A DNA stretch of 64,000 nucleotides from Serratia nevei (GTDB lineage Bacteria > Pseudomonadota > Gammaproteobacteria > Enterobacterales > Enterobacteriaceae), in contig NZ_CP149940.1 in the NCBI RefSeq assembly GCF_037948395.1, positions 2,976,001-3,040,000 on the forward strand. Reading direction: 5' to 3'. Below are positions 10,244 to 19,272 of this stretch, piece by piece; position 1 is the first letter of the stretch, and the number at the start of each line of letters is the position of its first letter. Both the position numbers and the translations under genes were made by a program. The notes below the pieces were generated by a model. That model saw only the letters and a program-made list of their open reading frames with translations. It was not told the origin of the DNA and made no database searches.

Positions 10244-10702
10244 ATGTCACTGACCGACGCCGTACTGATGCTGTTTATCGCCCTGCTGTTGCTGTATTCG
10301 CTGTACGACGAATTCGGCATGGACCTGCTGAAAGGTAAAACGCGGCTGAAAGTGGCGCTCAAACGCCGTCATCGCCTCGACAGCCTGATTTTCGTCGGCC
10401 TGATCGCCATTCTGATTTACCGCAACGTCACCACCAACGGTGCGGTATTAACCACCTATTTGCTTATTTCTTTGGCGCTGCTCGCTATCTATGTTTCTTA
10501 TATTCGCGCTCCCAAGATGGTGTTTAAAGCGCACGGATTTTTCTTCGCCAATGTGTTTGTCGAATATAACCGCATTAAAGCCATGAATTTATCGGAGGAT
10601 GGCATTCTGGCCGTCGACCTGGAACAGCGCCGGCTGTTGGTTCAGGTGACGCACCTGGATGACCTGGAGAAGATTTACCACTTTTTCATTGATAATCAAT
10701 AG
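10244..10702 (+). CDS. yobD: UPF0266 membrane protein YobD
   Basis: This 152-residue inner-membrane protein has the length of E. coli YobD and shares the stretches IYRNVT, KGFFFANV-like [24 protein letters not shown] and DLEKIYHF. Helices lie near residues 3-20, 45-62 and 70-90, followed by a soluble tail. The start at 10244 (MSLTD) follows GGAGCAAGAG; an earlier in-frame ATG would lie before this ribosome site. Function is unknown. It follows manZ directly, as in E. coli. Confidence 0.92.
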   Translation: MSLTDAVLMLFIALLLLYSLYDEFGMDLLKGKTRLKVALKRRHRLDSLIFVGLIAILIYRNVTTNGAVLTTYLLISLALLAIYVSYIRAPKMVFKAHGFFFANVFVEYNRIKAMNLSEDGILAVDLEQRRLLVQVTHLDDLEKIYHFFIDNQ

Positions 10703-10925
10703 ATAAAGAAAATCTCATTTTGCTTTCGCTCAAACCTTGCGCTGCTTGTGGATAATTAATCGGCAGCGCCATTTTTACTCTGACTATTATTTCCGCAACA
10801 TTGTTACCCACGTCTACATTATATTCCCGCATGAACTTAGATTAATGAAAACGAGTCTCAATTAAGAGCGAACATGACTCTAGAATAAAGTTGTCGATGG
10901 CAGAAATAATATGGTATGGTTGCGC

Positions 10926-11100
10926 CGTCATTGGGGAGTAGCCGGTTTCTGGAGAATAAAACGCCAGAAACGCCCGTATCAACATACTCGTTTCGCCGTA
11001 TGAAACGTGGTGCGGGCAGCCAGGTAAGGTTGGCGAGACCATAGACACGTAACTCCGTCGTTTGGTTGGGGGTGGGTTACGTGTATATGGAGCCACCCGG
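10926..11100 (+). ncRNA. yybP-ykoY manganese riboswitch upstream of mntP
   Basis: The leader contains the class signature TTGGGGAGTAGCC at about 10931-10943. It continues with the paired segment TTCTGG/CCAGAA, cgcccgtatcaacatactcg, GCAGCCAGGTAAGGTTGGCGAGACC and cacgtaactccgtcg, all typical of the gammaproteobacterial yybP-ykoY element in front of mntP. This class binds Mn2+ and switches on downstream expression. Boundaries are approximate. Here it precedes a Mn exporter gene, which fits induction by excess manganese. Confidence 0.88.
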
Positions 11101-11115
11101 CCGAGGCTATTTCAC

Positions 11116-11685
11116 ATGAACCTTTCAGCAACACTCATTCTCGCTTTTGGCATGTCCATGGATGCTTTCGCCGCTTCGATCGGCAAAGGTGCCAGCCTGC
11201 ATCAACCCCGTTTCCGCGAAGCGATCCGCACCGGCCTGATCTTCGGCGTGGTCGAAGCGATCACCCCGCTCATCGGTTGGGCCATCGGTCTGTTCGCCAG
11301 CCAATACATCATGGAATGGGACCACTGGGTCGCCTTCTCTCTGCTGTTCATTCTCGGCATGCGCATGATCGTCGAAGGGGTGCGCAACAGGCCCGATGAG
11401 GAAGAGAAGGTCAAACGCCACGGCTTCTGGATCTTGGTGGCCACCGCTATCGCCACCAGCCTCGACGCGATGGCTATCGGCGTCGGCCTGGCCTTCCTGC
11501 AGGTGAATATCGTGCATACCGCCATGGCCATCGGCTGCGCCACCATGATCATGGCGACGCTGGGCATGATGATTGGCCGCTTTATCGGCCCGCTGCTGGG
11601 CAAACGCGCCGAGATCCTCGGCGGCGTGGTGCTGATCGGTATCGGCGTCAACATTCTGCTGGAGCACCTCGGCTACCTGGCCTGA
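11116..11685 (+). CDS. mntP: Manganese efflux pump MntP
   Basis: MntP exports Mn2+ across the inner membrane. The 189-residue protein starts [25 protein letters not shown] and has six predicted helices in two repeats, each with the signature MDAFAASIG or LDAMAIGVG that carries the ion-binding aspartate. The ATG at 11116 was chosen because it aligns with E. coli MntP (188 aa) and lies just after the riboswitch; the open frame extends 18 codons upstream into the riboswitch. Confidence 0.96.
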   Translation: MNLSATLILAFGMSMDAFAASIGKGASLHQPRFREAIRTGLIFGVVEAITPLIGWAIGLFASQYIMEWDHWVAFSLLFILGMRMIVEGVRNRPDEEEKVKRHGFWILVATAIATSLDAMAIGVGLAFLQVNIVHTAMAIGCATMIMATLGMMIGRFIGPLLGKRAEILGGVVLIGIGVNILLEHLGYLA

Positions 11686-11698
11686 GGCGCTCACTCTG

Positions 11699-11728
11699 CA
11701 AAAAAACCTGCCGCGGCAGGTTTTTTTG
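11699..11728. terminator. Bidirectional terminator between mntP and rlmA
   Basis: AAACCTGCC pairs with GGCAGGTTT, flanked by A and T runs on the two sides. It can serve both mntP (plus) and rlmA (minus), whose stops face each other here. Confidence 0.9.
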
Positions 11729-11749
11729 TTTCTGGGCTCAGTGCGCCTG

Positions 11750-12568
11750 TTAAGCGCGGCGTCGGTACAGCGCCAGCGCGAAATCCGTTTCGCACACGAA
11801 CTCGCCGCCATGCGCCAGTCGCTGCTGCACCTCCGGCGTAGCACGCCAGGCGAACGGTGTCATCTGCAGCAGGTTGGCGGCCTGCGCGCCCGGCAGGGTC
11901 ATCGTATAGGCCAACGCCTCTTTACGCTCGCACTCGAAACCGTCGAACTGTTCGTCCTGCTCGGCATGCAGCTGCACCTGCTGGTAGACCTGCTCTTTCA
12001 GCTGGTACAGATGACGCGGGCCCGGCGAAACCGTCACCACCACACCGCCCGGCTTCACCACCCGCGCCAGCTCCTCTGCCTTGCAAGGCGCATAAATGCG
12101 CAAGACCGCATCCAGCGCCGCGTCGGCGAACGGCAGGCGGTGGCTGGAGGCGACGCAGAACGAGACCGCAGGATAACGTTTGGCGGCGTAGCGGATCGCT
12201 ACCTTGGCGACGTCCAACCCATAGACCGCCATATTGCGCTTCTGCGCCAGCCGTGCGGCCACGGCGGCGGTGTAATACCCTTCCCCACAGCCTATGTCCA
12301 ACAGCGCGCCTGCATCGGCCGCCAGCGCCAAATCCAGCCACTCGGCCACCTGCTGCTGCAGCGGTTGATAATAACCGCCGTCGAGAAACGCGCGCCGTGC
12401 CTGCATCATTTCCGCGCTGTCTCCCGGCTGCTTCGATCGTTTGTGCTGCACCGGCAGCAGATTGACGTAGCCTTCTTTGGCTTGATCGAACTGATGATTG
12501 CCGTCGCAACGCCAGTGTTGCGATGAAAAATGCAGCGGTTGATGACACAGAGGGCATTGATAAGACAT
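11750..12568 (-). CDS. rlmA: 23S rRNA (guanine-745-N1)-methyltransferase RlmA
   Basis: RlmA methylates G745 in helix 35 of 23S rRNA. The N-terminal zinc site is complete: C5 and C8 in YQCPLCHQ, C21 and H25 in WRCDGNH. The SAM-binding Rossmann domain follows, with [12 protein letters not shown] near residues 88-99 and [17 protein letters not shown]. At 272 residues it is close to E. coli RlmA. The gene sits alone on the minus strand, convergent with mntP as in E. coli. Confidence 0.95.
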   Translation of the reverse strand: MSYQCPLCHQPLHFSSQHWRCDGNHQFDQAKEGYVNLLPVQHKRSKQPGDSAEMMQARRAFLDGGYYQPLQQQVAEWLDLALAADAGALLDIGCGEGYYTAAVAARLAQKRNMAVYGLDVAKVAIRYAAKRYPAVSFCVASSHRLPFADAALDAVLRIYAPCKAEELARVVKPGGVVVTVSPGPRHLYQLKEQVYQQVQLHAEQDEQFDGFECERKEALAYTMTLPGAQAANLLQMTPFAWRATPEVQQRLAHGGEFVCETDFALALYRRRA

Positions 12569-12730
12569 GAAATGGGCTTCCAGAAAGACAGGGCGCGGCT
12601 AGTCTAAAGAAGGCGTCGGCTCGATGCAAGGCGCATCCCCGCTCGCTTTCGCCGCCAACAACGCCTGGTCAAGCGGGGAAAAAGCTGGCTACACTGAGAG
12701 TCTGTTTTCTCACGCAGGTGAAAATAACTT

Positions 12731-13447
12731 ATGAGCGATCGTTCCGCGCTGCTCGATGCGGTGCCCCACATTCAGCACGGCTTCGGCAGCAAACTCGCGC
12801 TGCTGCCCGGGCATCTGCTGCCCTACAGCGCCACGCTACCGGAAAAGAAGCAGGTGCACGGCATCCGTATCGTCGACGTGCTGCAACCGGCGCAGGCGTG
12901 CGGCGAGGCCGATGGTTTCTATACCCGCCAGCCCGGCATTCTGCTCAGCGTACTGACGGCGGACTGTCTGCCGGTGCTGTTCAGCCGCCGCGACGGGGGC
13001 GCCATCGCCGCGGTTCATGCCGGCTGGCGCGGGCTACTGGACGGCATTCTGGAACAGATGGCAGCGCGCATTCGCCAGGACGGCGACACCGCCGATTGGG
13101 TGGCCTCTATCGGCCCTGCCGCCGGCCCGTGCTGCTACGAAGTCGATGAAGCGCTGGTGGAAAATTTTAAACAGCGCCTGCCGCTGCCCGCCACGCTGAT
13201 CAGCCCACATTACCGGCATCTGGATCTGGCCGCGATTGCCGAATACAAGCTGGCGGCGCTCGGCTTCGCCGCCGTTGACCGCGCAGGCAGCTGCACCATC
13301 TGCACGCCGGACGTCGACCCACAGCGGCCACAGCGCTTCAAATACACCAGCTATCGCCGCAACAGCCACCGGCGCGCGCAGGATCCGACGCATCCGGGGA
13401 TCAAAGGCCGCAACCAGTACGCCGGCATCATCATCGCCGCCGGATGA
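12731..13447 (+). CDS. Laccase-domain (YfiH/PgeF-type) protein, second-paralogue candidate
   Basis: The 238-residue product belongs to the multicopper polyphenol oxidoreductase/YfiH family, whose studied members act as purine nucleoside phosphorylases or as PgeF, a peptidoglycan-editing hydrolase. The conserved metal triad is visible as KKQVHG (His), VLTADCLPVLF (Cys) and VHAGWRGLLDG (His), plus IGPAAGPCCYEV. In E. coli yfiH lies next to rluD, not here, so this is probably an additional paralogue. A bidirectional terminator follows. Substrate is unknown. Confidence 0.85.
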   Translation: MSDRSALLDAVPHIQHGFGSKLALLPGHLLPYSATLPEKKQVHGIRIVDVLQPAQACGEADGFYTRQPGILLSVLTADCLPVLFSRRDGGAIAAVHAGWRGLLDGILEQMAARIRQDGDTADWVASIGPAAGPCCYEVDEALVENFKQRLPLPATLISPHYRHLDLAAIAEYKLAALGFAAVDRAGSCTICTPDVDPQRPQRFKYTSYRRNSHRRAQDPTHPGIKGRNQYAGIIIAAG

Positions 13448-13455
13448 CGGAAACG

Positions 13456-13483
13456 AAAAAGCCCGCTCGAAGGCGGGCTTTTT
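13456..13483. terminator. Bidirectional terminator between laccase-domain gene and cspC
   Basis: AAAAAGCCCGC pairs with GCGGGCTTTTT across a six-base loop. A and T runs lie within the stem, so it works in both directions for the two convergent genes. Confidence 0.92.
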
Positions 13484-13499
13484 GTACAGCTGACGCTGA

Positions 13500-13709
13500 T
13501 TAGATAGCAGTAACGTTTACTGCAGATGGGCCTTTCTGGCCATCTTGGATTTCGAACTCAACGTTCTGGCCTTCAGCCAGGGTTTTGAAGCCGTTACCCT
13601 GGATTGCAGAGAAGTGTACGAACACGTCTTTGCTGCCGTCAGCCGGGGTGATGAAACCGAAACCTTTAGACTCGTTGAACCACTTAACTTGACCTTTGAT
13701 CTTTGCCAT
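13500..13709 (-). CDS. cspC: Cold-shock-family RNA chaperone CspC
   Basis: This 69-residue protein differs from E. coli CspC at only about one position that I can see (Ser for Ala in [12 protein letters not shown]). Both RNP motifs are intact: KGFGFI and VFVHFSA. CspC binds RNA and single-stranded DNA, melts RNA structure and stabilises stress mRNAs such as rpoS; in E. coli it is constitutive rather than cold-induced. It is preceded by yobF on the same strand, 41 bases upstream, as in E. coli. Confidence 0.97.
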   Translation of the reverse strand: MAKIKGQVKWFNESKGFGFITPADGSKDVFVHFSAIQGNGFKTLAEGQNVEFEIQDGQKGPSAVNVTAI

Positions 13710-13750
13710 CTTGAGTATTTCCTTTGGATTGTTTAAACCGCCCGAGGGCG

Positions 13751-13867
13751 TTACATAGACAAACTAGAGTCGTTACTGCTTGAGGCACTAAGATAAGGAT
13801 CGGCAGAGAAGCGGTATTCAACGCTAACGTCTTTACTCAGAACTTCTTTACTGAAAATGCCACACAT
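13751..13867 (-). CDS. yobF: Small stress protein YobF
   Basis: Reading the minus strand gives a 38-codon frame beginning [20 protein letters not shown] and ending SSLSM. This matches the start of E. coli YobF ([20 protein letters not shown]). The product is shorter than the 47-residue E. coli protein. YobF and CspC form an operon in which yobF expression responds to heat and other stress. It is a genuine small gene despite its size because the N-terminal half is almost identical. Confidence 0.9.
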   Translation of the reverse strand: MCGIFSKEVLSKDVSVEYRFSADPYLSASSSNDSSLSM

Positions 13868-14160
13868 ATACAGAACTGTACCTCGTTTTACCCAGATGCG
13901 TTATCACATACTCTGTATGCGATGGCAAGCCATTTTTAATCACTGAACGACATGTCGCACATATTTGAAACGGTCGAGAGCCACATTTGCTTAAATAGGC
14001 CAAAAGATGTTGAAGCATCGGCTATTTTCTGCTTGCCAAACTGGCTGCGCCAGACCCCGCATTCTGATAGCGTTTTAACAAAACTTTCATCGTTTTGACG
14101 CATCTCCTTCTCGACGTTTTCGCTTTTTCGTCGCTTATAGCGTTAAAAAATTTGAATCTT
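13868..14160. other. AT-rich upstream region of yobF-cspC
   Basis: About 290 bases, richer in A and T than the flanks, lie upstream of yobF. It must contain the yobF-cspC promoter on the minus strand. I see no unambiguous -35/-10 pair and no gene. Confidence 0.4.
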
Positions 14161-14549
14161 TATGGAATGTCATATGCAACATTTGAATATCGATGAACGG
14201 GGGCCAATTTATTCAATGCTCCTCCGACCTTTTACCGTCGGAAAGCGCATTCACCATCGGCCTTCAGCCCTGTCACCGCACGGCATGCGCCAGAGCGTGA
14301 CGAGAGCCGGCAACCGCGCTGACACGCCGACCAACGGCTGCATAAGCATGCAACGTCCTGAAGCCTCCCTCGCCGGCCGGTGGCTTCATCCTAAATAATC
14401 CGAAAACCCTAAATCTGAATAACCGGAATAACCTTATGAATAGCGAAAGTGCGGCATTGAATTAAATCCGGAAAATCGGGTGGTTATTTGGATCCCACCC
14501 CGCACTTATCAATTTTGCTAATTACTGCCACGCTTTCAAACCGTTGATC
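14161..14549. other. Gene-poor stretch with a nested inverted repeat
   Basis: No recognisable gene lies here. A 78-codon frame at 14162-14398 has no family resemblance and poor composition. A structured segment is present at 14447-14507: AAGTGCGG pairs with CCGCACTT, and GGGTGG (14478-14483) pairs with CCCACC (14494-14499), the two helices stacking on the right-hand side. It lies just past the end of the MBL hydrolase gene and could be its 3' structure. Confidence 0.4.
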
Positions 14550-15584
14550 TTATTCTTTCCTCTGTACCACCGGGTGGATAGACAACGCCTGCTGCGAGTC
14601 CTGCAACGCGATGCGCTCGCCAATCTTCAGCGGATGGAATTGATGCTGTTCCAGCCCCGCCTCGCTCAGCGCCAGGTTCAGTTGCTGCGGCGGTTCGTCC
14701 AGCGATTCATCCGCCAGTTCGAATACCCCCCAATGGATGGGAATGGCTCGCGGCTGATTCAGCTCGCGATACAGCGCCACCGACTGCTGCGGATCCATAT
14801 GTTGCTCCTGCATGAACCAGCGCGGCGCATAGGCGCCAATGGGCAGTGCCGCCACGTCGAACGGGCCCAGCCGTTGACCGATTTCCGCCAACCGCGCCGA
14901 ATAGCCGCTGTCGCCGGAAAAATAGAACCGCAGCGCCGGATGATGGATTACCCAACCGCACCACAGCGAGCGATTGCGATCCCACAACGTGCGCATGCTC
15001 CAGTGCCGCGCCGGGGTGGCGTAAACCGTCAGCTCACCTAACGACAGGCTCTGCCACCAGTCCAGCTCATGCACCTTCAGCCGATAACGGCGGAACCAAC
15101 GCTTCAAGCCGAGCGGCACGATAAACTCGGCCTGTGGGAAGCGCCGCGCCAGCTGCCGCACCGTGCGCCTGTCGAGATGGTCATAATGATTATGGGAGAT
15201 CAGCACGGCATCCACCGCCGGCAATTGCTCCACCGTCAGCGGCGCCGGCGTTCTGCGCTTCGGCCCGTAGAAGCTCAGCGGCGAGGCGCGTTCGGACAAC
15301 ACCGGATCGATCAAGACATAGCGTCCACCCAGCCGCAATAGCATGGATGCATGCCCCAGCCACCAGATGCTGTCATCGCTGCCGCTGAGATCGGCGGGTT
15401 GCCACCAGCGTTCGGTAAATTGCGCGTAGCCCTGCTGCGGCGGCCTGGGTAGCCCCTGCCGCTTGCGCTCATCCTGCCAACGCTGCAGGTCGCCCTCCTG
15501 GCGCTGAGAGGGTTCCGGGTTGCGAAATCCCTCCGGCGTGTGATGCGCCTTGGCCGCATCGTAGTAACGATTGATTCTCTTCAT
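14550..15584 (-). CDS. MBL-fold metal-dependent hydrolase (UlaG/NAPE-PLD-like)
   Basis: The 344-residue protein has the metallo-beta-lactamase fold signature AVLISHNHYDHLDRRTV, giving the HxHxDH metal site, and later histidines in ATPARHWSMRTLWDRN and the aspartate in FYFSGDSGYSARL. The N-terminal region YYDAAKAHHTPEGFRNPEPS is typical of the family that includes RomA and N-acyl-phosphatidylethanolamine phospholipase D-like proteins. The substrate cannot be deduced. It stands alone on the minus strand within a segment absent from the E. coli order. Confidence 0.8.
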   Translation of the reverse strand: MKRINRYYDAAKAHHTPEGFRNPEPSQRQEGDLQRWQDERKRQGLPRPPQQGYAQFTERWWQPADLSGSDDSIWWLGHASMLLRLGGRYVLIDPVLSERASPLSFYGPKRRTPAPLTVEQLPAVDAVLISHNHYDHLDRRTVRQLARRFPQAEFIVPLGLKRWFRRYRLKVHELDWWQSLSLGELTVYATPARHWSMRTLWDRNRSLWCGWVIHHPALRFYFSGDSGYSARLAEIGQRLGPFDVAALPIGAYAPRWFMQEQHMDPQQSVALYRELNQPRAIPIHWGVFELADESLDEPPQQLNLALSEAGLEQHQFHPLKIGERIALQDSQQALSIHPVVQRKE

Positions 15585-15806
15585 CCAGCCCCTTCTCCTG
15601 ACCGCTGCGCCCCCTGCATGGGCGTGACTTTCAGTGTAACAAACCCGACGAGACTCGCACTTCGTCAGCCGTGCGCTGCATTGCGGGACCTTTTGCCGTA
15701 TGCTGTTGTCTCACTCCGGTGAGACAGCCAGGGCCGCCAAGAGCCCGTTAAGACTCTCTTAAGATCTTTGTGATTGACTTGTAGGGCATACAGAAAAGGA
15801 GAAGTT

Positions 15807-16097
15807 ATGAGTCGTTCTACATCCCGCAAATCAGGCATCGGCCTGGGGCGCCGTATTCGCAGCGCGCTGCTGGCGCAGAAGCAATACTGGAAAATGTATT
15901 TCGCCATGAAGCTGCGCCGTCTGCGCGTACCGGCGCCACTGGTTCTGCTGGGCGGTTCGCTGCTCGGGTTTTTCATGCTGACCCTGCTGATGCTCAGCGT
16001 GGTCGCCATCGACGTGATCAGCACCCTGCTGCTGCTGTGCCGGAAACTGCTGGGGCGGGGTCACGGTGAGGGGCGCGCCTTTATGCCGCGCGGCTGA
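15807..16097 (+). CDS. Small basic single-pass membrane protein, unknown
   Basis: The 96-residue product begins MSRSTSRKSGIGLGRRIRS, a very basic N-terminus. A long hydrophobic stretch at about residues 47-75 (VLLGGSLLGFFMLTLLMLSVVAIDVIS...) is followed by a short basic tail. The ATG at 15807 is preceded by AAAGGAGAAG, which decides the start over an earlier in-frame TTG. I do not recognise a family. It ends 47 bases before the convergent permease gene. Confidence 0.65.
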   Translation: MSRSTSRKSGIGLGRRIRSALLAQKQYWKMYFAMKLRRLRVPAPLVLLGGSLLGFFMLTLLMLSVVAIDVISTLLLLCRKLLGRGHGEGRAFMPRG

Positions 16098-16144
16098 CGT
16101 AGAAAAGAAGCGGAGGCGCAGACTACGCCTCCGCCGCATACCGA

Positions 16145-17506
16145 TTAGCGCTTGGCGCCTTTACGGCGCGTCAGCATAAACCCGCACCACAGCACCGCAA
16201 TCCACACCGGCATCAGCAACACCGAAATGCGGATCCCTTCGCTGAAATACATAATCACCAGAATCAGGCCGAGGAACGCCAGGCACAGGTAGTTGCCGAA
16301 CGGATACCACAGCGCCTTAAAGCTGGGGATGACGCCCTGGCGATTCTTGGCGGCGCGGAATTTCAGGTGCGCCAGGCAAATCATCACCCAGTTTATCACC
16401 AACGTTGACACCACCAGCGCCATCAGCAGCTCAAACGCCTTGCCGGGCATCAGGTAGTTGATCAGCACGCCAATCGAGGTAATCAACGCCGACAGCGCGA
16501 TGGACAATACCGGCACGCCGCGTTTATTCACGCGCGTCAGCGCCTGCGGCGCATTGCCCTGGCTGGCCAGCCCGAACAGCATGCGGCTGTTGGCGTAAAC
16601 GCCGCTGTTGTAGACCGACAGCGCGGCGGTCAACACCACCACGTTGAGCACGGTCGCCACCAGATTGCTGTTCAGCGCATGGAAGATCAGTACGAACGGG
16701 CTACCGCCCTCCACCACTTGCCCCCATGGATAGAGCGACAGCAGCACGGTCAGCGAGCCGATATAGAAGATCAGAATGCGGTACACCACCTGATTGGTGG
16801 CTTTGGGAATGCTGCGGCGCGGATCGGCGGCTTCCGCCGCGGTGATGCCGACCATTTCCAGCCCGCCGAACGAGAACATGATGACCGCCATCGCCATCAC
16901 CAGCCCGGAGAAGCCATGCGGCATAAAGCCGCCCTGCTGCCACAGGTTGGTGATGCTGGCCTGCGGGCCGCCGTTGCCGCTGACCAACAGCCAGGCGCCG
17001 AACACGATCATGCCGACAATCGCCACCACTTTGATGATGGCGAACCAGAACTCGGTTTCGCCGTACAGACGCACGTTCACCAGATTAATCAGGTTGATCA
17101 GCACGAAAAACAGCGCGGCAGAGGCCCAGGTGGGGATTTCCGGCCACCAGTACTGAATGTAGATGCCGACGGCGGTCAATTCCGCCATGCCGACCAGAAT
17201 GAACATTGCCCAGTAGTTCCAGCCGGAAAGGAAGCCGGCGAAGTCGCCCCAATATTTATAGGCAAAGTGGCTGAAAGATCCGGCGACCGGCTCCTCCACC
17301 ACCATTTCGCCCAGCTGGCGCATGATTAAAAACGCGATAAAACCGCCGATGGCGTAGCCCAACAGCACGGCGGGGCCGGCCATTTTAATGGTTTGCGCAA
17401 TGCCGAGAAATAAACCGGTACCGATGGCGCCCCCGAGGGCAATAAGCTGTATGTGTCTGTTTTTTAAACCGCGTTTTAGCGGAGTGTCCTGATGCTGACC
17501 GCCCAT
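16145..17506 (-). CDS. Aromatic amino acid permease of the AroP/PheP type
   Basis: This 453-residue APC-superfamily symporter has 12 predicted helices and the signature RGLKNRHIQLIALGGAIGTGLFLG. By eye it mixes features of E. coli AroP (N-terminus, MPHGFSGLVMAMAVIMFSFGG) and PheP (AGPAVLLGY, NVRLYGETEFWFAIIKV), so phenylalanine and possibly tyrosine/tryptophan uptake is expected. The substrate choice between the two is not decided here. It is transcribed alone; its upstream region is about 175 bases. Confidence 0.9.
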   Translation of the reverse strand: MGGQHQDTPLKRGLKNRHIQLIALGGAIGTGLFLGIAQTIKMAGPAVLLGYAIGGFIAFLIMRQLGEMVVEEPVAGSFSHFAYKYWGDFAGFLSGWNYWAMFILVGMAELTAVGIYIQYWWPEIPTWASAALFFVLINLINLVNVRLYGETEFWFAIIKVVAIVGMIVFGAWLLVSGNGGPQASITNLWQQGGFMPHGFSGLVMAMAVIMFSFGGLEMVGITAAEAADPRRSIPKATNQVVYRILIFYIGSLTVLLSLYPWGQVVEGGSPFVLIFHALNSNLVATVLNVVVLTAALSVYNSGVYANSRMLFGLASQGNAPQALTRVNKRGVPVLSIALSALITSIGVLINYLMPGKAFELLMALVVSTLVINWVMICLAHLKFRAAKNRQGVIPSFKALWYPFGNYLCLAFLGLILVIMYFSEGIRISVLLMPVWIAVLWCGFMLTRRKGAKR

Positions 17507-17681
17507 CTTATCCTCATATGGCGTACACCCTTGCCGTTATCGGCCAAGATTTCACCAATCAATAAATGTATCTGCGGGCGGCTTTTTAACACTTAACCCC
17601 GTGAGCATCAAGGAGAAGCGCCCCGAGACGGCGGGCCGGAGCGCGATTTTTTTACCGTGAGAAAGCGGATAAGAGCGGCGT

Positions 17682-17918
17682 TTAGCCGGGCATTCCGCAC
17701 AGTTTGGTCAGGTTGCGCGCGCCGATCATCAGCGTGGCGACATAAGATTGGCTACGCGTGACCACTTCCACCGCCACGCGATCGTTTTGATATTTTATCA
17801 GGTAGGTCGAGGGCCAGCCCTGACGGCGCTGGCCGAAGCTTTCGGCATGACGATCGATCGCCGCATGGGCAATCACCAGATGAGACAAGTTTTTATCACC
17901 TTTGATAATGCGCTTCAT
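17682..17918 (-). CDS. Small protein resembling DUF4060
   Basis: The 78-residue product MKRIIKGDKNLSHLVIAHA... contains AIDRHAESFGQRR and YLIKYQNDRVAVEVVTRSQSYVATLM. This resembles the DUF4060 family found in enterobacterial genomes and lambdoid phages; that assignment is from memory of family members. No enzymatic motif is visible. Its neighbour is a NinX-like gene on the same strand, so the pair may be a phage-derived remnant kept by the host. Confidence 0.6.
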   Translation of the reverse strand: MKRIIKGDKNLSHLVIAHAAIDRHAESFGQRRQGWPSTYLIKYQNDRVAVEVVTRSQSYVATLMIGARNLTKLCGMPG

Positions 17919-17992
17919 AAACAGCCTCCGCCAACGACAGCTCTGTTATTAGAAAAAGGAGAAACTCTTACCAATCACCGGTATTGTTCGAA

Positions 17993-18295
17993 TCAGTTAG
18001 CCTGCCGGCTCATCAGGAAGCAGATCATCGCCGCGCGCAGCGGGCTGACGCTGTCCGCCTGCCATTCACCGCCCTGGGTGCTCATGCGCGCCTGCCATTG
18101 CGGGCTGTCGCTTTGGTTATCGGGGTTCAGACTGATTTTGTTGGCGCAAATGATCGGCCAGGCATCGGAGGGATTCTTGCAGTAATCTTTACCTTTCACA
18201 CCACCGTAGGGATACCACTTGTCCGGGTTCTCCCCGGTCAGCAGCGCGATGCTGCGGTTCACTTCGGCATCGCTTTCTTCGTACCATTTAATCAT
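17993..18295 (-). CDS. NinX-like phage-type protein (DUF2591)
   Basis: The 100-residue product begins [21 protein letters not shown] and contains [19 protein letters not shown]. The pattern N-P-x-D-A-W-P-I-I is characteristic of the NinX/DUF2591 proteins of lambdoid phages and prophages. Function in phages is unknown. No phage structural, integrase or attachment sequence accompanies it, so this is an isolated gene. It ends about 75 bases before the start of the DUF4060-like gene on the same strand. Confidence 0.65.
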   Translation of the reverse strand: MIKWYEESDAEVNRSIALLTGENPDKWYPYGGVKGKDYCKNPSDAWPIICANKISLNPDNQSDSPQWQARMSTQGGEWQADSVSPLRAAMICFLMSRQAN

Positions 18296-18465
18296 CGGCT
18301 TTATCCATCTTTCGTAAGGTTCGCGCTACATTACGATGTCTGTACGACAGTTTTATGACAGCGCCGCCGGTTTTCACATTATCTCTACTAATGCTTTGCC
18401 CCCTTTATCTTTCCTTAGCGCCTGCGTACACTTTTCCCTCTGTTCAGCGCCCAGGAAATGCATGC

Positions 18466-18873
18466 ATGTTGACCGGCCTCAATCACCTGACGCTCGCCGT
18501 CAGCGATCTCGATCGCAGCTTCGAATTTTATCGCCATCTGTTGGGGTTTACCCCGCACGCCCGCTGGCAGGGCGGCGCTTATCTCTCGTTGGGGGCGTTG
18601 TGGCTGTGTCTGTCGCGGGATGAGGCCCGGGCGCAACAAAGCGCGCGCGATTACACCCATTACGCCTTCAGCGTAGCGCCGGAACACATTGAGCAGGTCA
18701 GCGAGCGGCTGCGCCAGAACGGCGTCAAAGAGTGGAAGAGCAATCGCAGCGAAGGCGAATCGCTCTATTTTCTCGATCCTGACGGGCACCAGTTGGAGAT
18801 CCATGCCGGCGATCTGGCCAGCCGCCTGGCGGCATGCCGGGAAAAACCGTATCAGGGCATGGTGTTTTACTGA
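18466..18873 (+). CDS. fosA: FosA-family fosfomycin-modifying glutathione transferase
   Basis: FosA adds glutathione to fosfomycin, opening its epoxide, using Mn2+ and K+. The 135-residue vicinal-oxygen-chelate protein has the metal ligands in place: His in LNHLTLAV, His in YTHYAFSV and Glu in [10 protein letters not shown]. The K-loop region [16 protein letters not shown] is conserved. The ATG at 18466 yields the family N-terminus [22 protein letters not shown]; the open frame upstream is non-conserved. There is no adjacent mobile element, so it appears to be a native chromosomal allele. Confidence 0.92.
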   Translation: MLTGLNHLTLAVSDLDRSFEFYRHLLGFTPHARWQGGAYLSLGALWLCLSRDEARAQQSARDYTHYAFSVAPEHIEQVSERLRQNGVKEWKSNRSEGESLYFLDPDGHQLEIHAGDLASRLAACREKPYQGMVFY

Positions 18874-18912
18874 GGCGCCCCGGCGGCGCTGCCGCCGGCC
18901 GGAGCATCATGC

Positions 18913-19191
18913 TTAACGTTCGGGGATAAAACCTTTGAAATCCAGCGCGGGGCTGAGATCGTCGTCGTCAGCAGCATCGCCGCCATCAGCGCGTGCACGG
19001 TGCGCCAGGCGTTTCAACAGCGCCGTTTGTTGGCGTTGTTGCTCGGCAATCTCCTGCAGCAGACGAATCTGCTCGTTGGCGCGCACGCTGGCGCGGTTCA
19101 CCAGAAACCAAACCCACAGCCCAACCAGCAACGCCACGGCGGCGAGGGCCAGCGACAACAGGCCGTTCTGGCCAAAACCTAAATCGTACAT
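18913..19191 (-). CDS. yebO: YebO-family membrane protein
   Basis: The 92-residue product has one N-terminal helix (LALAAVALLVGLWVWFLV) followed by NRASVRANEQIRLLQEIAEQQRQQTALLKRL. This matches the NRASSRTNEQIELLEALLDQQ region of E. coli YebO and is probably a coiled coil. The ATG at 19191 is preferred over an upstream TTG because of the preceding AGGG. It lies beside mgrB, as in E. coli. Its function is unknown. Confidence 0.85.
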   Translation of the reverse strand: MYDLGFGQNGLLSLALAAVALLVGLWVWFLVNRASVRANEQIRLLQEIAEQQRQQTALLKRLAHRARADGGDAADDDDLSPALDFKGFIPER

Positions 19192-19272
19192 GGACAACCC
19201 TATCTACTGCGACATTCAGGCCGCCATCTTAACACTCGCGGCGGCCGTGCGAACATCCCTGCCAAAAATTGC

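Noticed and set aside
14162..14398. A 78-codon plus-strand frame
   Set aside because: No ribosome site, no family resemblance and odd composition; the region is better described as non-coding.
17682..18873. Possible prophage around NinX, DUF4060 and fosA
   Set aside because: No integrase, structural, lysis or att sequence is present; only two small phage-type genes, so a prophage call is not supported.
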